Below, in pieces: positions 14,565 through 24,340 of a stretch of 64,000 nucleotides of DNA. The translations under genes were made by a program, and so were the position numbers. Position 1 is the stretch's first letter; each line of letters starts with the position of its first letter. The DNA is taken from assembly GCA_017880775.1 (NCBI GenBank), contig JADGRQ010000009.1:58913-122912 (forward strand), written 5' to 3'. Under the pieces are notes generated by a model. It did not search any database and was not told where the DNA came from. It saw only the letters and a program-made list of their open reading frames with translations. Source of the DNA: Burkholderiales bacterium (GTDB taxonomy: Bacteria > Pseudomonadota > Gammaproteobacteria > Burkholderiales > SG8-39).

Positions 14565-15752
14565 ATGAAAAGCATTCTGAGGTTGGTGGTCACCGCCGCC
14601 TTTGCGCTTGCCGCAGGCTCGGCATTCAGCCAGGCCAAGGAAATCAAGATCGCTCACGTCTATGACAAGACGGGTCCGCTCGAGGCCTATGCCAAGCAGA
14701 CTCAGGTTGGCCTGATGCTGGGGCTTGAGTACGCCACTGGCGGCAAGATGGAGGTGCTTGGCCGGAAGCTGGTGGTCATCGAGAAGGACAGCCAGTTCAA
14801 ACCCGATGTCGGCAAGGCGCAGCTCGCGGCCGCCTACGGTGACGATAAGGTCGATATCGCCGTCGGTCCGACGGGGTCCGGTGTGGCCCTCGCGATGCTT
14901 CCGGTTGCGGAGGAGTACAAGAAAATCCTGCTGGTCGAACCGGCGGTGGCCGACTCGATCACGGGCGACAGGTGGAACCGTTACATTTTCCGCACCGGTC
15001 GCTCGTCGTCGCAGGACGCAATCTCCAACGCGGTCGCGCTGGGCAAGGCGAACACCAGCATCGCTACGCTCGCACAGGACTACGCCTTCGGCCGCGACGG
15101 CGTGAAAGCGTTCAAGGAGGCGCTGGCCGGTACCGGCGCCAACATCGTGCACGAGGAGTATGCGCCCGTAGCGACCACCGATTTCACCGCGCCGGCGGAG
15201 CGGCTGTTCAACGCGCTCAAGGACAAGCCCGGCCGCAAGGTGATCTTCATCTTCTGGGCAGGCGGCGGCAACCCGTTCAAGCTTGCGGAACTGAATCCTG
15301 GCCGCTTCGGAATCGAGATCGCCTCGGGCGGTAACATCCTTCCGGCGCTCGCCGCGTATAAGGCGCTGCCCGGCATGGAGGGCGCCACCTATTACTACTA
15401 TGAGATTCCGCAGAACCCGGTGAACAAGTGGCTCGTGGCCGAGCACTACCGCCGTTTCAAATCGCCGCCCGATTTCTTCACCGCGGGCGGAATGTCGGCG
15501 GGGATCGCGATCGTCGAGGCCATCAAGAAGGCAGGCGGGACCGACACCGAAAAGCTGATCGCCGCGATGGAAGGCCTCTCCTTCGAGACGCCCAAGGGCA
15601 AAATGACCTTCCGCAAGGAAGACCACCAAGCGATGCAGTCGATGTATCACTTCAAGATCCGCGTCGATCCGGGCCTCGACTGGGCGGTGCCGCAGCTCGT
15701 GCGCGAGATCAAGCCTGAGGACATGAAGGTTCCAATCCGGAACAAGCGCTAG
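14565..15752 (+). CDS. ABC transporter periplasmic substrate-binding protein, LivK-like
   Basis: A 395-residue type I periplasmic binding protein (branched-chain amino acid/amide family) with a signal peptide (MKSILRLVVTAAFALAAGSAFS). The start at 14565 follows GGGAGGGG at good spacing. The spacer ahead of it (14504-14564) is unusually AT-rich for this genome and probably contains the promoter. It heads a five-gene importer operon. The family covers Leu/Ile/Val, amides, urea and aromatic acids; the ligand cannot be read from sequence. The hydrolase gene at the operon end hints that the ligand is metabolised as an ester or amide. Confidence 0.85.
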   Translation: MKSILRLVVTAAFALAAGSAFSQAKEIKIAHVYDKTGPLEAYAKQTQVGLMLGLEYATGGKMEVLGRKLVVIEKDSQFKPDVGKAQLAAAYGDDKVDIAVGPTGSGVALAMLPVAEEYKKILLVEPAVADSITGDRWNRYIFRTGRSSSQDAISNAVALGKANTSIATLAQDYAFGRDGVKAFKEALAGTGANIVHEEYAPVATTDFTAPAERLFNALKDKPGRKVIFIFWAGGGNPFKLAELNPGRFGIEIASGGNILPALAAYKALPGMEGATYYYYEIPQNPVNKWLVAEHYRRFKSPPDFFTAGGMSAGIAIVEAIKKAGGTDTEKLIAAMEGLSFETPKGKMTFRKEDHQAMQSMYHFKIRVDPGLDWAVPQLVREIKPEDMKVPIRNKR

Positions 15753-15776
15753 AAGGATCGGGCACGACAGGGCGCG

Positions 15777-16553
15777 ATGGCCGGCGAGCATCCGGTACTG
15801 GAAACGCACGGCCTCACGATCCGCTTCGGCGGGCATGTGGCGGTGGACAACGTCTCCTGCGCTTTCCGTCCAGGCACGCTGACCGCGATCGTCGGGCCGA
15901 ACGGCGCAGGCAAGACCACCTATTTCAATCTGATATCAGGGCAGTTGAAGGCCACCGACGGCAGAGTTTCGCTGTTCGGTGAAGACGTGACGCAAATGCC
16001 CGCGCCGCAGCGCGCCCGCCGAGGTATGGGGCGCGCCTTCCAGCTGACCAACCTGTTCCCGCGACTGACGGTGCTGGAGAACGTGCGACTTGCGGTTCAA
16101 TCCCGTTCCGGCCTGGGCTTCAATCTCACCTCGATGTGGGCGAAGCATGTCGAACTGATCGAGAAGGCCGAACACTGTCTGCACCGCGTGGCACTCGCCG
16201 AGCGCCGCAATACGCTCGCGGCGCTGCTGCCGCACGGCGACCAGCGCAAGCTTGAAGTAGCGATCCTGCTCGCGCTCGAACCAGAGGTGTTCATGTTCGA
16301 TGAGCCGACCGCCGGCATGAGCGTGGACGAGATCCCGGTGATCCTCGAGCTGATTCAGCAAATCAAGGCGCAGGGCGACAAGACCATCCTGCTGGTCGAG
16401 CACAAGATGGACGTGGTGCGTTCGCTGGCCGACCGCATCATCGTGCTGCACCAGGGGCAGCTGGTGGCCGACGGTCTTCCCGCGGAGGTGATCGCCTCGC
16501 CGATCGTGCAGGAAGCCTACCTCGGAATCATCAAGGAACCGGCTCATGCCTGA
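15777..16553 (+). CDS. livG: ABC transporter ATP-binding protein, LivG-like
   Basis: A 258-residue ATPase of the same importer. Walker [10 protein letters not shown] (about 43-51), Walker B VFMFDEPT and the switch His in VEHKMD are present. The ABC signature is degenerate (LPHGDQRKLE instead of LSGGQ), a variation common in LivG/UrtD proteins. LivG and LivF form the ATPase pair below LivH and LivM. It follows the binding protein by 24 bases and overlaps livF by 8 bases. The gene symbol reflects family, not proven substrate. Confidence 0.88.
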   Translation: MAGEHPVLETHGLTIRFGGHVAVDNVSCAFRPGTLTAIVGPNGAGKTTYFNLISGQLKATDGRVSLFGEDVTQMPAPQRARRGMGRAFQLTNLFPRLTVLENVRLAVQSRSGLGFNLTSMWAKHVELIEKAEHCLHRVALAERRNTLAALLPHGDQRKLEVAILLALEPEVFMFDEPTAGMSVDEIPVILELIQQIKAQGDKTILLVEHKMDVVRSLADRIIVLHQGQLVADGLPAEVIASPIVQEAYLGIIKEPAHA

Positions 16554-17268
16554 GGCGCTCCTCTCGCTCGCCGGGGTCAATACCCACATCGGCCAATACC
16601 ATATCCTGCACGGCGTGGATCTGAACGTGCCTCAGAGCGGGCTGACCATGCTGCTCGGACGCAACGGTGCCGGGAAAACGACCGCGTTGCGCACGGTCAT
16701 GGGCTTGTGGCGCGCCTCCGCCGGCTCGATCCGCTTGGGCGACAATGAGATCCATCAGCGCGCCACGCCGGACATCGCGCGCCTGGGAATTGCTTACGTG
16801 CCGGAAAACATGGGAATCTTCGCGGGCCTCACCGTGCGCGAGAACCTGCTGCTCGCCGCGCGCGAGCACGTGATGGACGAAAAGCGCCTAGCCTGGATCT
16901 TCGAACTTTTCCCGGCGATGAAGAAGTTCTGGAACGGACTGGCGGGCAACCTGTCCGGTGGCCAGAAGCAGATGCTCGCCATCTCGCGCGCAGTGATCGA
17001 GCGGCGCAAGCTGATGCTCATCGACGAGCCGACCAAGGGGCTTGCCCCCGCCATCATCACCGCGATGATCGAGGCGTTCAAGGAGCTGAAGCGGGACTCG
17101 ACGCTGCTGGTGGTGGAACAGAATTTTCACTTTGCGCGTTCGCTCGGCGACTACGTCGCGGTGATGGATTCGGGCCGCATCGTGTACGCGGGGCGAATGG
17201 CGGAACTCGCAGCGGACGAAAGCCTGCAGCAGCGGCTGCTCGGGCTGTCGCTCGATTCCCACCAATGA
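16546..17268 (+). CDS. livF: ABC transporter ATP-binding protein, LivF-like
   Basis: A 240-residue second ATPase of the importer. Walker A GRNGAGKTT (about 39-47), a canonical signature LSGGQKQ, Walker B LMLIDEPT and the switch His replaced by Gln in VEQNFHFA, as usual in LivF. The unusual start overlap with livG (ATGCCTGA) and the ATGA overlap with livH indicate translational coupling. Confidence 0.88.
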   Translation: MPEALLSLAGVNTHIGQYHILHGVDLNVPQSGLTMLLGRNGAGKTTALRTVMGLWRASAGSIRLGDNEIHQRATPDIARLGIAYVPENMGIFAGLTVRENLLLAAREHVMDEKRLAWIFELFPAMKKFWNGLAGNLSGGQKQMLAISRAVIERRKLMLIDEPTKGLAPAIITAMIEAFKELKRDSTLLVVEQNFHFARSLGDYVAVMDSGRIVYAGRMAELAADESLQQRLLGLSLDSHQ

Positions 17269-18263
17269 GCGGCGGCGCCCTTCCCGCCGCGCGTCGCGAC
17301 TGGCTGCCGGTGCTGCTGGTGCCGGCGCTCGCGCTACTCGCGCTACCGTTCATCCCGAGCCTCCCGACGTGGGTAACGCTGACCGTGGCCGGTCTTGCGA
17401 TGGGGATGATGATTTTCATCATGGCCTCGGGCCTCACGCTGGTGTTCGGCCTGATGGACGTAATGAACTTCGCGCACGGAGCGTTCATCTCAATAGGTGC
17501 CTATGCGGCGGTGTCGGTGCTGATTCCGATGAAGGCGATGATGCAGGCCGACAGCCTTGCGACGAACCTGACCGCGATCGCACCGGCGATCCTCGCGGCC
17601 ATGGCCGTGGGAGGATTGCTCGGCTGGTTCTTCGAGCGCGTGCTGATCCGCCCGGTGTACGGCGACCACCTGAAGCAGATCCTCGTCACTATGGGTGGAT
17701 TGATTGTCGCGGAGCAGGCGATTCACGTGGTGTGGGGTCCGGACATCATCCCGGTGCCGCGGCCGGTTTCAGTGGGTGGCGCCTTCACGTTCGGCGACAT
17801 CGCGGTTGAGAAGTACCGCGTGCTGGCGGTAGTCGTCGGCCTCGGCGTATTCGCCACCATGGCGCTGGTGCTGAATCGCACCAGGCTCGGCCTGCTGATC
17901 CGCGCCGGAGTCGAAAATCCAGAAATGGTCGAATCGCTCGGCTACCGGATCCGGCGCCTGTTCATCGGCGTGTTCGTCGCGGGCTCCGCGCTGGCCGGCC
18001 TGGGAGGCGCAATGTGGGCGATGTATCAGGAGACGGTATTTGCGGGGATGGGCATGCAATTGATGGTGCTGATCTTCATTGTGATCATCATCGGCGGCAT
18101 GGGCTCGGTGACGGGCTGCTTCATTGGCGCCTTGCTGGTCGGGCTGGTTGCCAACTACACCGGGTTCATCGCGCCCAAGCTCGCGCTCGGTTCGAACATC
18201 CTGCTGATGGTGCTGGTGCTGCTGTGGCGGCCGCGCGGGCTTTACGCGATCGGCAAGAGCTGA
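17265..18263 (+). CDS. livH: Branched-chain amino acid-type ABC permease, LivH-like
   Basis: A 332-residue inner-membrane permease with eight or more predicted helices. The family segments SGLTLVFGLMDVMNFAHG (about 56-73) and FIGVFVAGSALAGLGGAMW (about 229-247) are present; the latter area contacts the ATPase. It overlaps livF by 4 bases and precedes livM by 3 bases, so the two permeases are made together as a heterodimer. Confidence 0.88.
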   Translation: MSGGALPAARRDWLPVLLVPALALLALPFIPSLPTWVTLTVAGLAMGMMIFIMASGLTLVFGLMDVMNFAHGAFISIGAYAAVSVLIPMKAMMQADSLATNLTAIAPAILAAMAVGGLLGWFFERVLIRPVYGDHLKQILVTMGGLIVAEQAIHVVWGPDIIPVPRPVSVGGAFTFGDIAVEKYRVLAVVVGLGVFATMALVLNRTRLGLLIRAGVENPEMVESLGYRIRRLFIGVFVAGSALAGLGGAMWAMYQETVFAGMGMQLMVLIFIVIIIGGMGSVTGCFIGALLVGLVANYTGFIAPKLALGSNILLMVLVLLWRPRGLYAIGKS

Positions 18264-18266
18264 ACC

Positions 18267-19340
18267 ATGCTTACGACCGTGCTGTCGGGTGATTTTCCGC
18301 GCAGCCGCTGGCTTGCGGCTCTGCTGGTCACGGTCGTCGCGGGGCTTGCGGCGGCGCCGTTCATATTCCCGGGCACGCGCTCGCTCGACGTCGCGGCCAG
18401 GATCCTGGTGTTCATCTTGCTGGCGGCCAGCTACGATCTGCTGCTGGGATACACCGGCATCGTGTCGTTCGCCCACACCATGTTCTTCGGCATTGGCGGT
18501 TACGGCGTGGGCATCGCGATGTCGAAGCTCGGGCCCACGTGGAGCAGTCTCGCGGCGGGCAGCGCGATCTCGCTCGCTCTGGCAGTGGCGCTTGCTTTCC
18601 TGGTCGGGCTGCTTTCGCTGCGGGTCAAGACAATTTTCTTCGCAATGATCACGCTCGCGGTGGCGTCATTTTTCCAGATCCTCGCCTCGCAGCTCTCGGA
18701 TTTCACGGGTGGCGAGGACGGGCTCAACTACAAACTCCCGGAGCTCTTCCTGCCGGGCACGAAATTCGCCGAGGCGACGCTTTTCGGCGTCGAGCTGAGC
18801 GGCAGGCTGTTCAGCTATTACGTGTTGTTCGCCGGATCGCTCGCGCTGTTCCTGGTGCTTCTGCGCGTGGTCAACTCGCCGTTCGGCCGCGTGCTGCTCT
18901 CGATTCGCGAGAACGAATTCAGATCGGAGGCGATCGGGTATCGCACGGTGGCCTACCGCGCTGTCGCGAACTGCCTCGGCGCTGCGGTCGCTGCGGCCGC
19001 AGGAATTCTGTACGCAATCTGGCTGCGCTATACCGGACCCGACACCACGCTTTCGTTCAACATCATGATCGACATCCTGCTGATGGTCGTGATCGGCGGC
19101 ATGGGCACGATGTACGGCTCGGTGATCGGCGCGACACTGTTCGTCGTCGCGCAGAACTATCTGCAGGACCTGATGAAGCTCGCTTCGAACGCCACCAAGG
19201 GGATTGCGCTGCTGCCCGACCTGCTGCACCCCGACCGCTGGCTGCTGTGGCTGGGCGTGCTGTTCGTCGTATGCGTGTATTACTTCCCCGCCGGCATCGT
19301 CGGACGACTGCGGACCCGCAAGGCGCCGCCGGCGCCATGA
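18267..19340 (+). CDS. livM: Branched-chain amino acid-type ABC permease, LivM-like
   Basis: A 357-residue permease partner of LivH. It contains the LivM hallmark AASYDLLLGYTGIVSFAHTMFFG (about 50-72) and, near the cytoplasmic coupling loop, FGRVLLSIRENEFRSEAIGY. About ten membrane helices are visible. It overlaps the hydrolase start by 4 bases (ATGA). Binding protein first and permeases last (K-G-F-H-M) differs from the E. coli KHMGF order. Confidence 0.88.
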   Translation: MLTTVLSGDFPRSRWLAALLVTVVAGLAAAPFIFPGTRSLDVAARILVFILLAASYDLLLGYTGIVSFAHTMFFGIGGYGVGIAMSKLGPTWSSLAAGSAISLALAVALAFLVGLLSLRVKTIFFAMITLAVASFFQILASQLSDFTGGEDGLNYKLPELFLPGTKFAEATLFGVELSGRLFSYYVLFAGSLALFLVLLRVVNSPFGRVLLSIRENEFRSEAIGYRTVAYRAVANCLGAAVAAAAGILYAIWLRYTGPDTTLSFNIMIDILLMVVIGGMGTMYGSVIGATLFVVAQNYLQDLMKLASNATKGIALLPDLLHPDRWLLWLGVLFVVCVYYFPAGIVGRLRTRKAPPAP

Positions 19341-20179
19341 GCTTCACCTCCAACTACCTGGTCTGCGCCGGCCGCGAAATCCATTACACCGAGTGGGGCG
19401 CGGGCAATGCCGAGTCCGTGTTCGCATGGCACGGCCTCGCGCGCACCGGACGCGACATGGACCACATTGCAGCACACCTCGCGGCGCGCTATCGAGTGGT
19501 CTGCCCGGATACGATCGGCCGCGGCCTGTCGCAATGGAGCCCTCAGCCGGGGAAGGAATACTGCCTCGACTTTTACGCGCAACTTGCCGTATCGCTCGCA
19601 GAGCAGCTCGGGCTGGACCAGTTCCACTGGCTCGGCACCTCGATGGGCGGCGCGGTCGGCATGCATCTCGCGGGCGGCGCGTTCCGCGGCCGCATCCGCA
19701 AGCTGGTGCTCAACGATATCGGGCCGAAGCTCGGCGATGCAGCGTTGGCGCGCATTCGCGCCTACGCGGGCAAGCCGGCGTCGTTCGAGCGCATGAGCGA
19801 ACTTGAAGCCTACTTCCGCACCATCTACAAGCCCTATGGCTGGCTATCCGACGATCACTGGCGGCTGCTTACCGAGACCTCGATGCGCCGCACGGCGGAG
19901 GGCAAGGTCACGCCACATTACGACCCGAAGATGGTGATGCAGTTCGAGTGCCACCCGAACGACTACGAACTGTGGGACGCCTACGACCGGATCACCGCGC
20001 CCACGCTGTGCCTGCGCGGCGAGTCGTCCGACCTGCTGCTGCCGGAGACGGCGGAGGAAATGAGAAAGCGCGGGCCATCCGCGGTGGTGGTGACGATCGC
20101 CGGCTGCGGCCATGCCCCGGCGCTCAACGTCCCGGAGCAGTTCGATCTGGTGCGGCGTTTCTTGAACGGAAAATCCTGA
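19337..20179 (+). CDS. Alpha/beta hydrolase
   Basis: A 280-residue alpha/beta-fold hydrolase. The nucleophile elbow is GTSMGG (Ser102), the oxyanion/HG region is AWHGLARTGRD (about 29-39), the acid is probably Asp in GESSDLLLP, and the catalytic His is His259 in GCGHAP. The fold covers esterases, C-C hydrolases, lactonases and haloalkane dehalogenases; the subclass is not clear. There is no signal peptide, so it acts in the cytoplasm. Its ATG overlaps the livM stop, which ties it to the importer operon and suggests it acts on the imported compound. The true start is inside a much longer open frame. Confidence 0.8.
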   Translation: MSFTSNYLVCAGREIHYTEWGAGNAESVFAWHGLARTGRDMDHIAAHLAARYRVVCPDTIGRGLSQWSPQPGKEYCLDFYAQLAVSLAEQLGLDQFHWLGTSMGGAVGMHLAGGAFRGRIRKLVLNDIGPKLGDAALARIRAYAGKPASFERMSELEAYFRTIYKPYGWLSDDHWRLLTETSMRRTAEGKVTPHYDPKMVMQFECHPNDYELWDAYDRITAPTLCLRGESSDLLLPETAEEMRKRGPSAVVVTIAGCGHAPALNVPEQFDLVRRFLNGKS

Positions 20180-20213
20180 TGCCCGCGCGCCGCACAGAGC
20201 CAGCAAACTCGGG

Positions 20214-20370
20214 TACAATGCGCTCCAAGGTTTCTGTTTCGCGTCTTCCGGTTAGCGTTTCAGCCTGTTCGCGGTCCCGTCCCGGGACCTTCGAAGCCAG
20301 CAACACCAATTTGTCTGCCTGAACCGGTTTGGAAGGCTTTTGCCTTCGCAGGCCGATTTAGGAGATTTCC
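20214..20370 (+). promoter_or_regulatory. Candidate promoter and structured leader of rhlE
   Basis: TACAAT (20214-20219) is a possible -10 with a poor -35. The following leader of about 145 bases has two perfect hairpins: GGTCCCG-TCC-CGGGACC (20273-20289) and GAAGGC-TTTT-GCCTTC (20332-20347). The second ends 12 bases before the Shine-Dalgarno sequence AGGAG (20360-20364). Long structured leaders are common for DEAD-box helicase and cold-shock genes. Confidence 0.45.
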
Positions 20371-21690
<1,320 letters not shown>

Positions 21691-21699
21691 ACGACCGGA

Positions 21700-22500
21700 T
21701 CAGCGCTCGCCGCGCTCGGCCTTGTCCAGTTCGCGCTCCATCCCGGCTTCGTCGAGCGGCTTGTAGTCATCGGTTGATTGCACCTCCGCCTGCTTTTTGA
21801 CGAAGCGCGCGAACAGGATCCCCACCTCGTAGAGCAGGCACATCGGAATGGCGAGGAGCAACTGCGAGACCACGTCGGGCGGTGTGACGACCGCGGCCAC
21901 GACGAAAGCGCCGACGATCACGTACGAGCGCACCTCTTTCAGTTTCTCGATCGAGACCAGGCCGAACTTCACCAGCAGCACCACCACTACCGGCACCTCG
22001 AAGGTCACGCCGAACGCGAGGAACATGCCGAGCACGAAAGACAGGTAGTTGTCGATGTCCGGCGCCACCGAGATCGACTTGGGCGCGATGCTGTAGACGA
22101 ATTTGAACACCGTGCGGAATACGAAGAAATAGCAGAACGCCATGCCGAGCAGGAACAGCACGTAACTGACCACCACCAGCGGCAGCATCAGCTTCCTCTC
22201 GTGCGCGTACAGTCCGGGCGCGACGAACGACCACAGCTGATACAGGACGTACGGCAGCGCGACCATGAAGGCCACCATGATCGCAATCTTCATCGGCACC
22301 AGAAAAGGCGTCACCACGCCGGTGGCGATCATCTTGGTTCCTTCCGGCAGCGCGCGCATCATCGGATACGCGAGCAAGTCGTAGAGCTCGGGCGCCCAGG
22401 GCAGAATCGGCAGCAGCACGATCAGCACCGCAGCCAGCGCCCGCACCAGGCGCTGGCGCAGCTCGACCAGGTGGGAAATGAAGGTGTCCTGCCCGCTCAT
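21700..22500 (-). CDS. tatC: Sec-independent protein translocase subunit TatC
   Basis: A 266-residue polytopic subunit of the twin-arginine translocase; with TatB it forms the receptor for folded proteins with twin-arginine signals. Six membrane helices and the family segments FISHLVELRQRL (about 6-17), SFVAPGLYAHERK and GMFLAFGVTFEVPV are present. Last gene of the hisG-to-tatC run. It ends 9 bases from the convergent rhlE stop, with no terminator hairpin between them. The Rieske protein PetA is a likely substrate in this window. Confidence 0.95.
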   Translation of the reverse strand: MSGQDTFISHLVELRQRLVRALAAVLIVLLPILPWAPELYDLLAYPMMRALPEGTKMIATGVVTPFLVPMKIAIMVAFMVALPYVLYQLWSFVAPGLYAHERKLMLPLVVVSYVLFLLGMAFCYFFVFRTVFKFVYSIAPKSISVAPDIDNYLSFVLGMFLAFGVTFEVPVVVVLLVKFGLVSIEKLKEVRSYVIVGAFVVAAVVTPPDVVSQLLLAIPMCLLYEVGILFARFVKKQAEVQSTDDYKPLDEAGMERELDKAERGER

Positions 22501-22506
22501 CGGCGC

Positions 22507-22923
22507 TCAGGTCCTGGTTTCAGCCGGCTTGCCTGGTTCGGTGGTCGGAGGCACGGCCGGCTCGGTTGGGTCGGCGGCGGGAGGCGCCGTAGGAAGCGAG
22601 GCGGGCTCGGCGGCCGCCGTGGCGGCCGTTTCCTCCGGTTTTCCCTCTACGGCGCGGTTCAGTCCGTCCGCGGTCTTCACCAGCTCCGTGTCGACGGTGT
22701 TCTTGATGTCGGCGGCGGCCTGCTGCACCGAGTCGCGCATCTTGCGCAGCTCGTCGAGTTCAACTTCACGGTTAATGTCGGCCTTCACGTCGGAGACGTA
22801 GCGCTGCAGCCGGCCGGCCAGGATTCCGATGGTGCGCGCGACGCGCGGCAGGCGCTCTGGACCGATCACGATCAGCGCGACCACGCCGATCACCACCAGT
22901 TCGGAAAATCCGACGTCGAACAT
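22507..22923 (-). CDS. tatB: Sec-independent protein translocase subunit TatB
   Basis: A 138-residue protein with one N-terminal helix and the family start MFDVGFSELVVIGVVALIVIGPERLP, an amphipathic helix, then an acidic/Pro/Ala-rich tail (about 85-138) of low complexity. TatB bridges TatC and the pore-forming TatA. It is separated from tatA by 66 bases that contain a strong terminator-like hairpin, so its transcript level is probably lower than that of tatA. Confidence 0.94.
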   Translation of the reverse strand: MFDVGFSELVVIGVVALIVIGPERLPRVARTIGILAGRLQRYVSDVKADINREVELDELRKMRDSVQQAAADIKNTVDTELVKTADGLNRAVEGKPEETAATAAAEPASLPTAPPAADPTEPAVPPTTEPGKPAETRT

Positions 22924-22941
22924 TCGAGTGCCGCCGAAATG

Positions 22942-22967
22942 AAAAGGGGCGCCGCACGCGGCGCCCC
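22942..22967 (-). terminator. Terminator-like hairpin between tatA and tatB
   Basis: On the minus strand GGGGCGCCGC and GCGGCGCCCC form a 10-bp GC-only stem with a 2-base gap (a 4-base loop in practice), followed by TTTTC. It ends about 19 bases before the tatB start. Placed here it should cause partial termination or mRNA stabilisation, giving more TatA than TatB and TatC. Confidence 0.65.
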
Positions 22968-22989
22968 GGGGGTCAGGCGGTGCTGCCGT

Positions 22990-23217
22990 TCAAGCCCTGG
23001 ACTCGGTCTTGCCCTTGACCTCGCCCTCGACCGTATTGCCGGTCACCTGCGGCACCGCGACATCGGCGGGCTTCTCGCCGCCCTCGCGCATGCCTTCCTT
23101 GAAGCCACGCACCGCGCCGCCCAGATCAGCACCCATGTTGCGCAGTTTCTTGGTGCCGAAGATCAGCATCACGATCACCAGTACGATCAACCAATGCCAG
23201 ATGGAAAGCGACCCCAT
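22990..23217 (-). CDS. tatA: Sec-independent protein translocase subunit TatA
   Basis: A 75-residue protein: one membrane helix ([19 protein letters not shown], about 8-26), the [10 protein letters not shown] hinge typical of TatA, an amphipathic helix ([17 protein letters not shown]) and a short charged tail. Many TatA copies oligomerise to form the translocation site. Start ATG at 23217, 9 bases after hinT. Confidence 0.94.
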   Translation of the reverse strand: MGSLSIWHWLIVLVIVMLIFGTKKLRNMGADLGGAVRGFKEGMREGGEKPADVAVPQVTGNTVEGEVKGKTESRA

Positions 23218-23226
23218 TTTGGCCTC

Positions 23227-23589
23227 CTAGTGTTGTCTCAGGATCATCGGCCCGACAGGGTCTGGGCCCCCGATCACATGCATGTGCAAATGATACACCT
23301 CCTGATGGCCGACGCGCCCGCAGTTGATTATGGTGCGGAAGCCGTCGGTCGCGCCCTCGCCGCGGGCCAGTTCGCCCACCATCGCGAGCATCCTGCCGAG
23401 CGCCTGCACGTGCTCGCCGGCGACGTCATAGAGCGTGGCGACATGCGCTTTCGGGATCATCAGAAAATGCACCGGCCGCACCGGTCGGATGTCGTGAAAA
23501 GCGAAGATCTGGTCGTCCTCGTAGAGCTTTCTCGAAGGGATTTCCCCGCGCACGATCCTGCAGAACAGGCAATTCGGATCGTGGCTCAT
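23227..23589 (-). CDS. hinT: Histidine triad (HIT) nucleotide-binding protein, HinT-like
   Basis: A 120-residue purine nucleoside phosphoramidase-type protein. The histidine triad is present as HLHMHVIGG near the C-terminus, and the N-terminal [13 protein letters not shown] region is typical of bacterial HinT, including a CxxC pair that may bind zinc. It hydrolyses AMP-lysine or related phosphoramidates; the physiological substrate is uncertain. It overlaps hisE by 4 bases (ATGA). This hisE-hinT-tatABC order is common in betaproteobacteria. Confidence 0.93.
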   Translation of the reverse strand: MSHDPNCLFCRIVRGEIPSRKLYEDDQIFAFHDIRPVRPVHFLMIPKAHVATLYDVAGEHVQALGRMLAMVGELARGEGATDGFRTIINCGRVGHQEVYHLHMHVIGGPDPVGPMILRQH

Positions 23590-23942
23590 CGTTCGTCTTG
23601 CTTGGCGCGTTTAACGTCCTTGCGCGCGGCTTTTTCATCGATTCCGGAAATGCCTTCGCGCCGGTGCAGTTCGGCAAGAACGTCCTGCGGTCCGAGACCG
23701 TGACGCGAGAGCAGGATCATGCAGTGGAACCACAGGTCCGCGATTTCGCGCACCAGATGCAGCCGGTCGCCATCCTTAGCGGCGAGCACCGTTTCGGTCG
23801 CCTCCTCGCCGATCTTCTTGAGGATGGCATCTTCGCCCTTGTCGAACAGCCGCGCGACATAGGAGCTCTCCGGGTCCTGGCCTTTGCGCTCGTCGATGAT
23901 GCGTGCGATGCGTTCCAGCGTGTCTGCGAGTCCGGGTTTCAT
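23586..23942 (-). CDS. hisE: Phosphoribosyl-ATP diphosphatase
   Basis: A 118-residue all-alpha MazG-like pyrophosphatase that hydrolyses phosphoribosyl-ATP to phosphoribosyl-AMP, the second step of histidine synthesis. The metal-binding EExxE-type segment is [11 protein letters not shown] (about 48-58), with EIADLWFH (about 70-77) supplying more acidic ligands. The start is the ATG at 23942, which overlaps hisI by 4 bases; the longer open frame upstream is hisI in another frame. It is separate from HisI, as in most betaproteobacteria. Confidence 0.94.
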   Translation of the reverse strand: MKPGLADTLERIARIIDERKGQDPESSYVARLFDKGEDAILKKIGEEATETVLAAKDGDRLHLVREIADLWFHCMILLSRHGLGPQDVLAELHRREGISGIDEKAARKDVKRAKQDER

Positions 23943-24340
23943 TTGCCGTAGATCAGCCTGGGGTCCTTGAGGACGGGATCGGTGCTGACCCAGCGGCCGT
24001 CTTCGAGCCGCCTGAAGAAACAGCGCTCCCGACCGGTGTGGCAGGCGATCCCGCCAATTTGCTCGACGATGAGCAAGAGCGCGTCCCCGTCGCAGTCCAT
24101 GCGAAGGTCCTTCACCTGCTGCGCGTGGCCGGACTGCTCGCCCTTGCGCCACAGCTTTTTCCTCGATCGCGACCAGTACACCGCGTGGCCTTTCTCGATG
24201 GTCTCGCGCAGCGCGTCGCGATTCATCCACGCCAGCGTCAGCACGCGGCCGCTCGCTGCGTCCTGCGCGATCGCCGGAATCAGTCCTTCCTCGTTCCAGC
24301 GCAGCTGATCGCACCAGTCGCCGGGATCCGCCGCGCTCAC
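23939..24340 (-). CDS. hisI: Phosphoribosyl-AMP cyclohydrolase
   Basis: A 133-residue zinc- and magnesium-dependent enzyme opening the purine ring of phosphoribosyl-AMP. The magnesium site DCDGD (about 87-91) and the zinc cysteines (in [11 protein letters not shown], about 103-113) are present, with the conserved [12 protein letters not shown] near residue 40. It overlaps both hisF and hisE by 4 bases. Confidence 0.95.
   Translation of the reverse strand: MSAADPGDWCDQLRWNEEGLIPAIAQDAASGRVLTLAWMNRDALRETIEKGHAVYWSRSRKKLWRKGEQSGHAQQVKDLRMDCDGDALLLIVEQIGGIACHTGRERCFFRRLEDGRWVSTDPVLKDPRLIYGK

Noticed and set aside
21778..23703. 641-residue plus-strand frame opposite tatABC and hinT
   Set aside because: Rich in His, Gln and Arg, as expected for the complement of GC-rich coding sequence; no domain, no ribosome site, and the minus-strand genes are certain.
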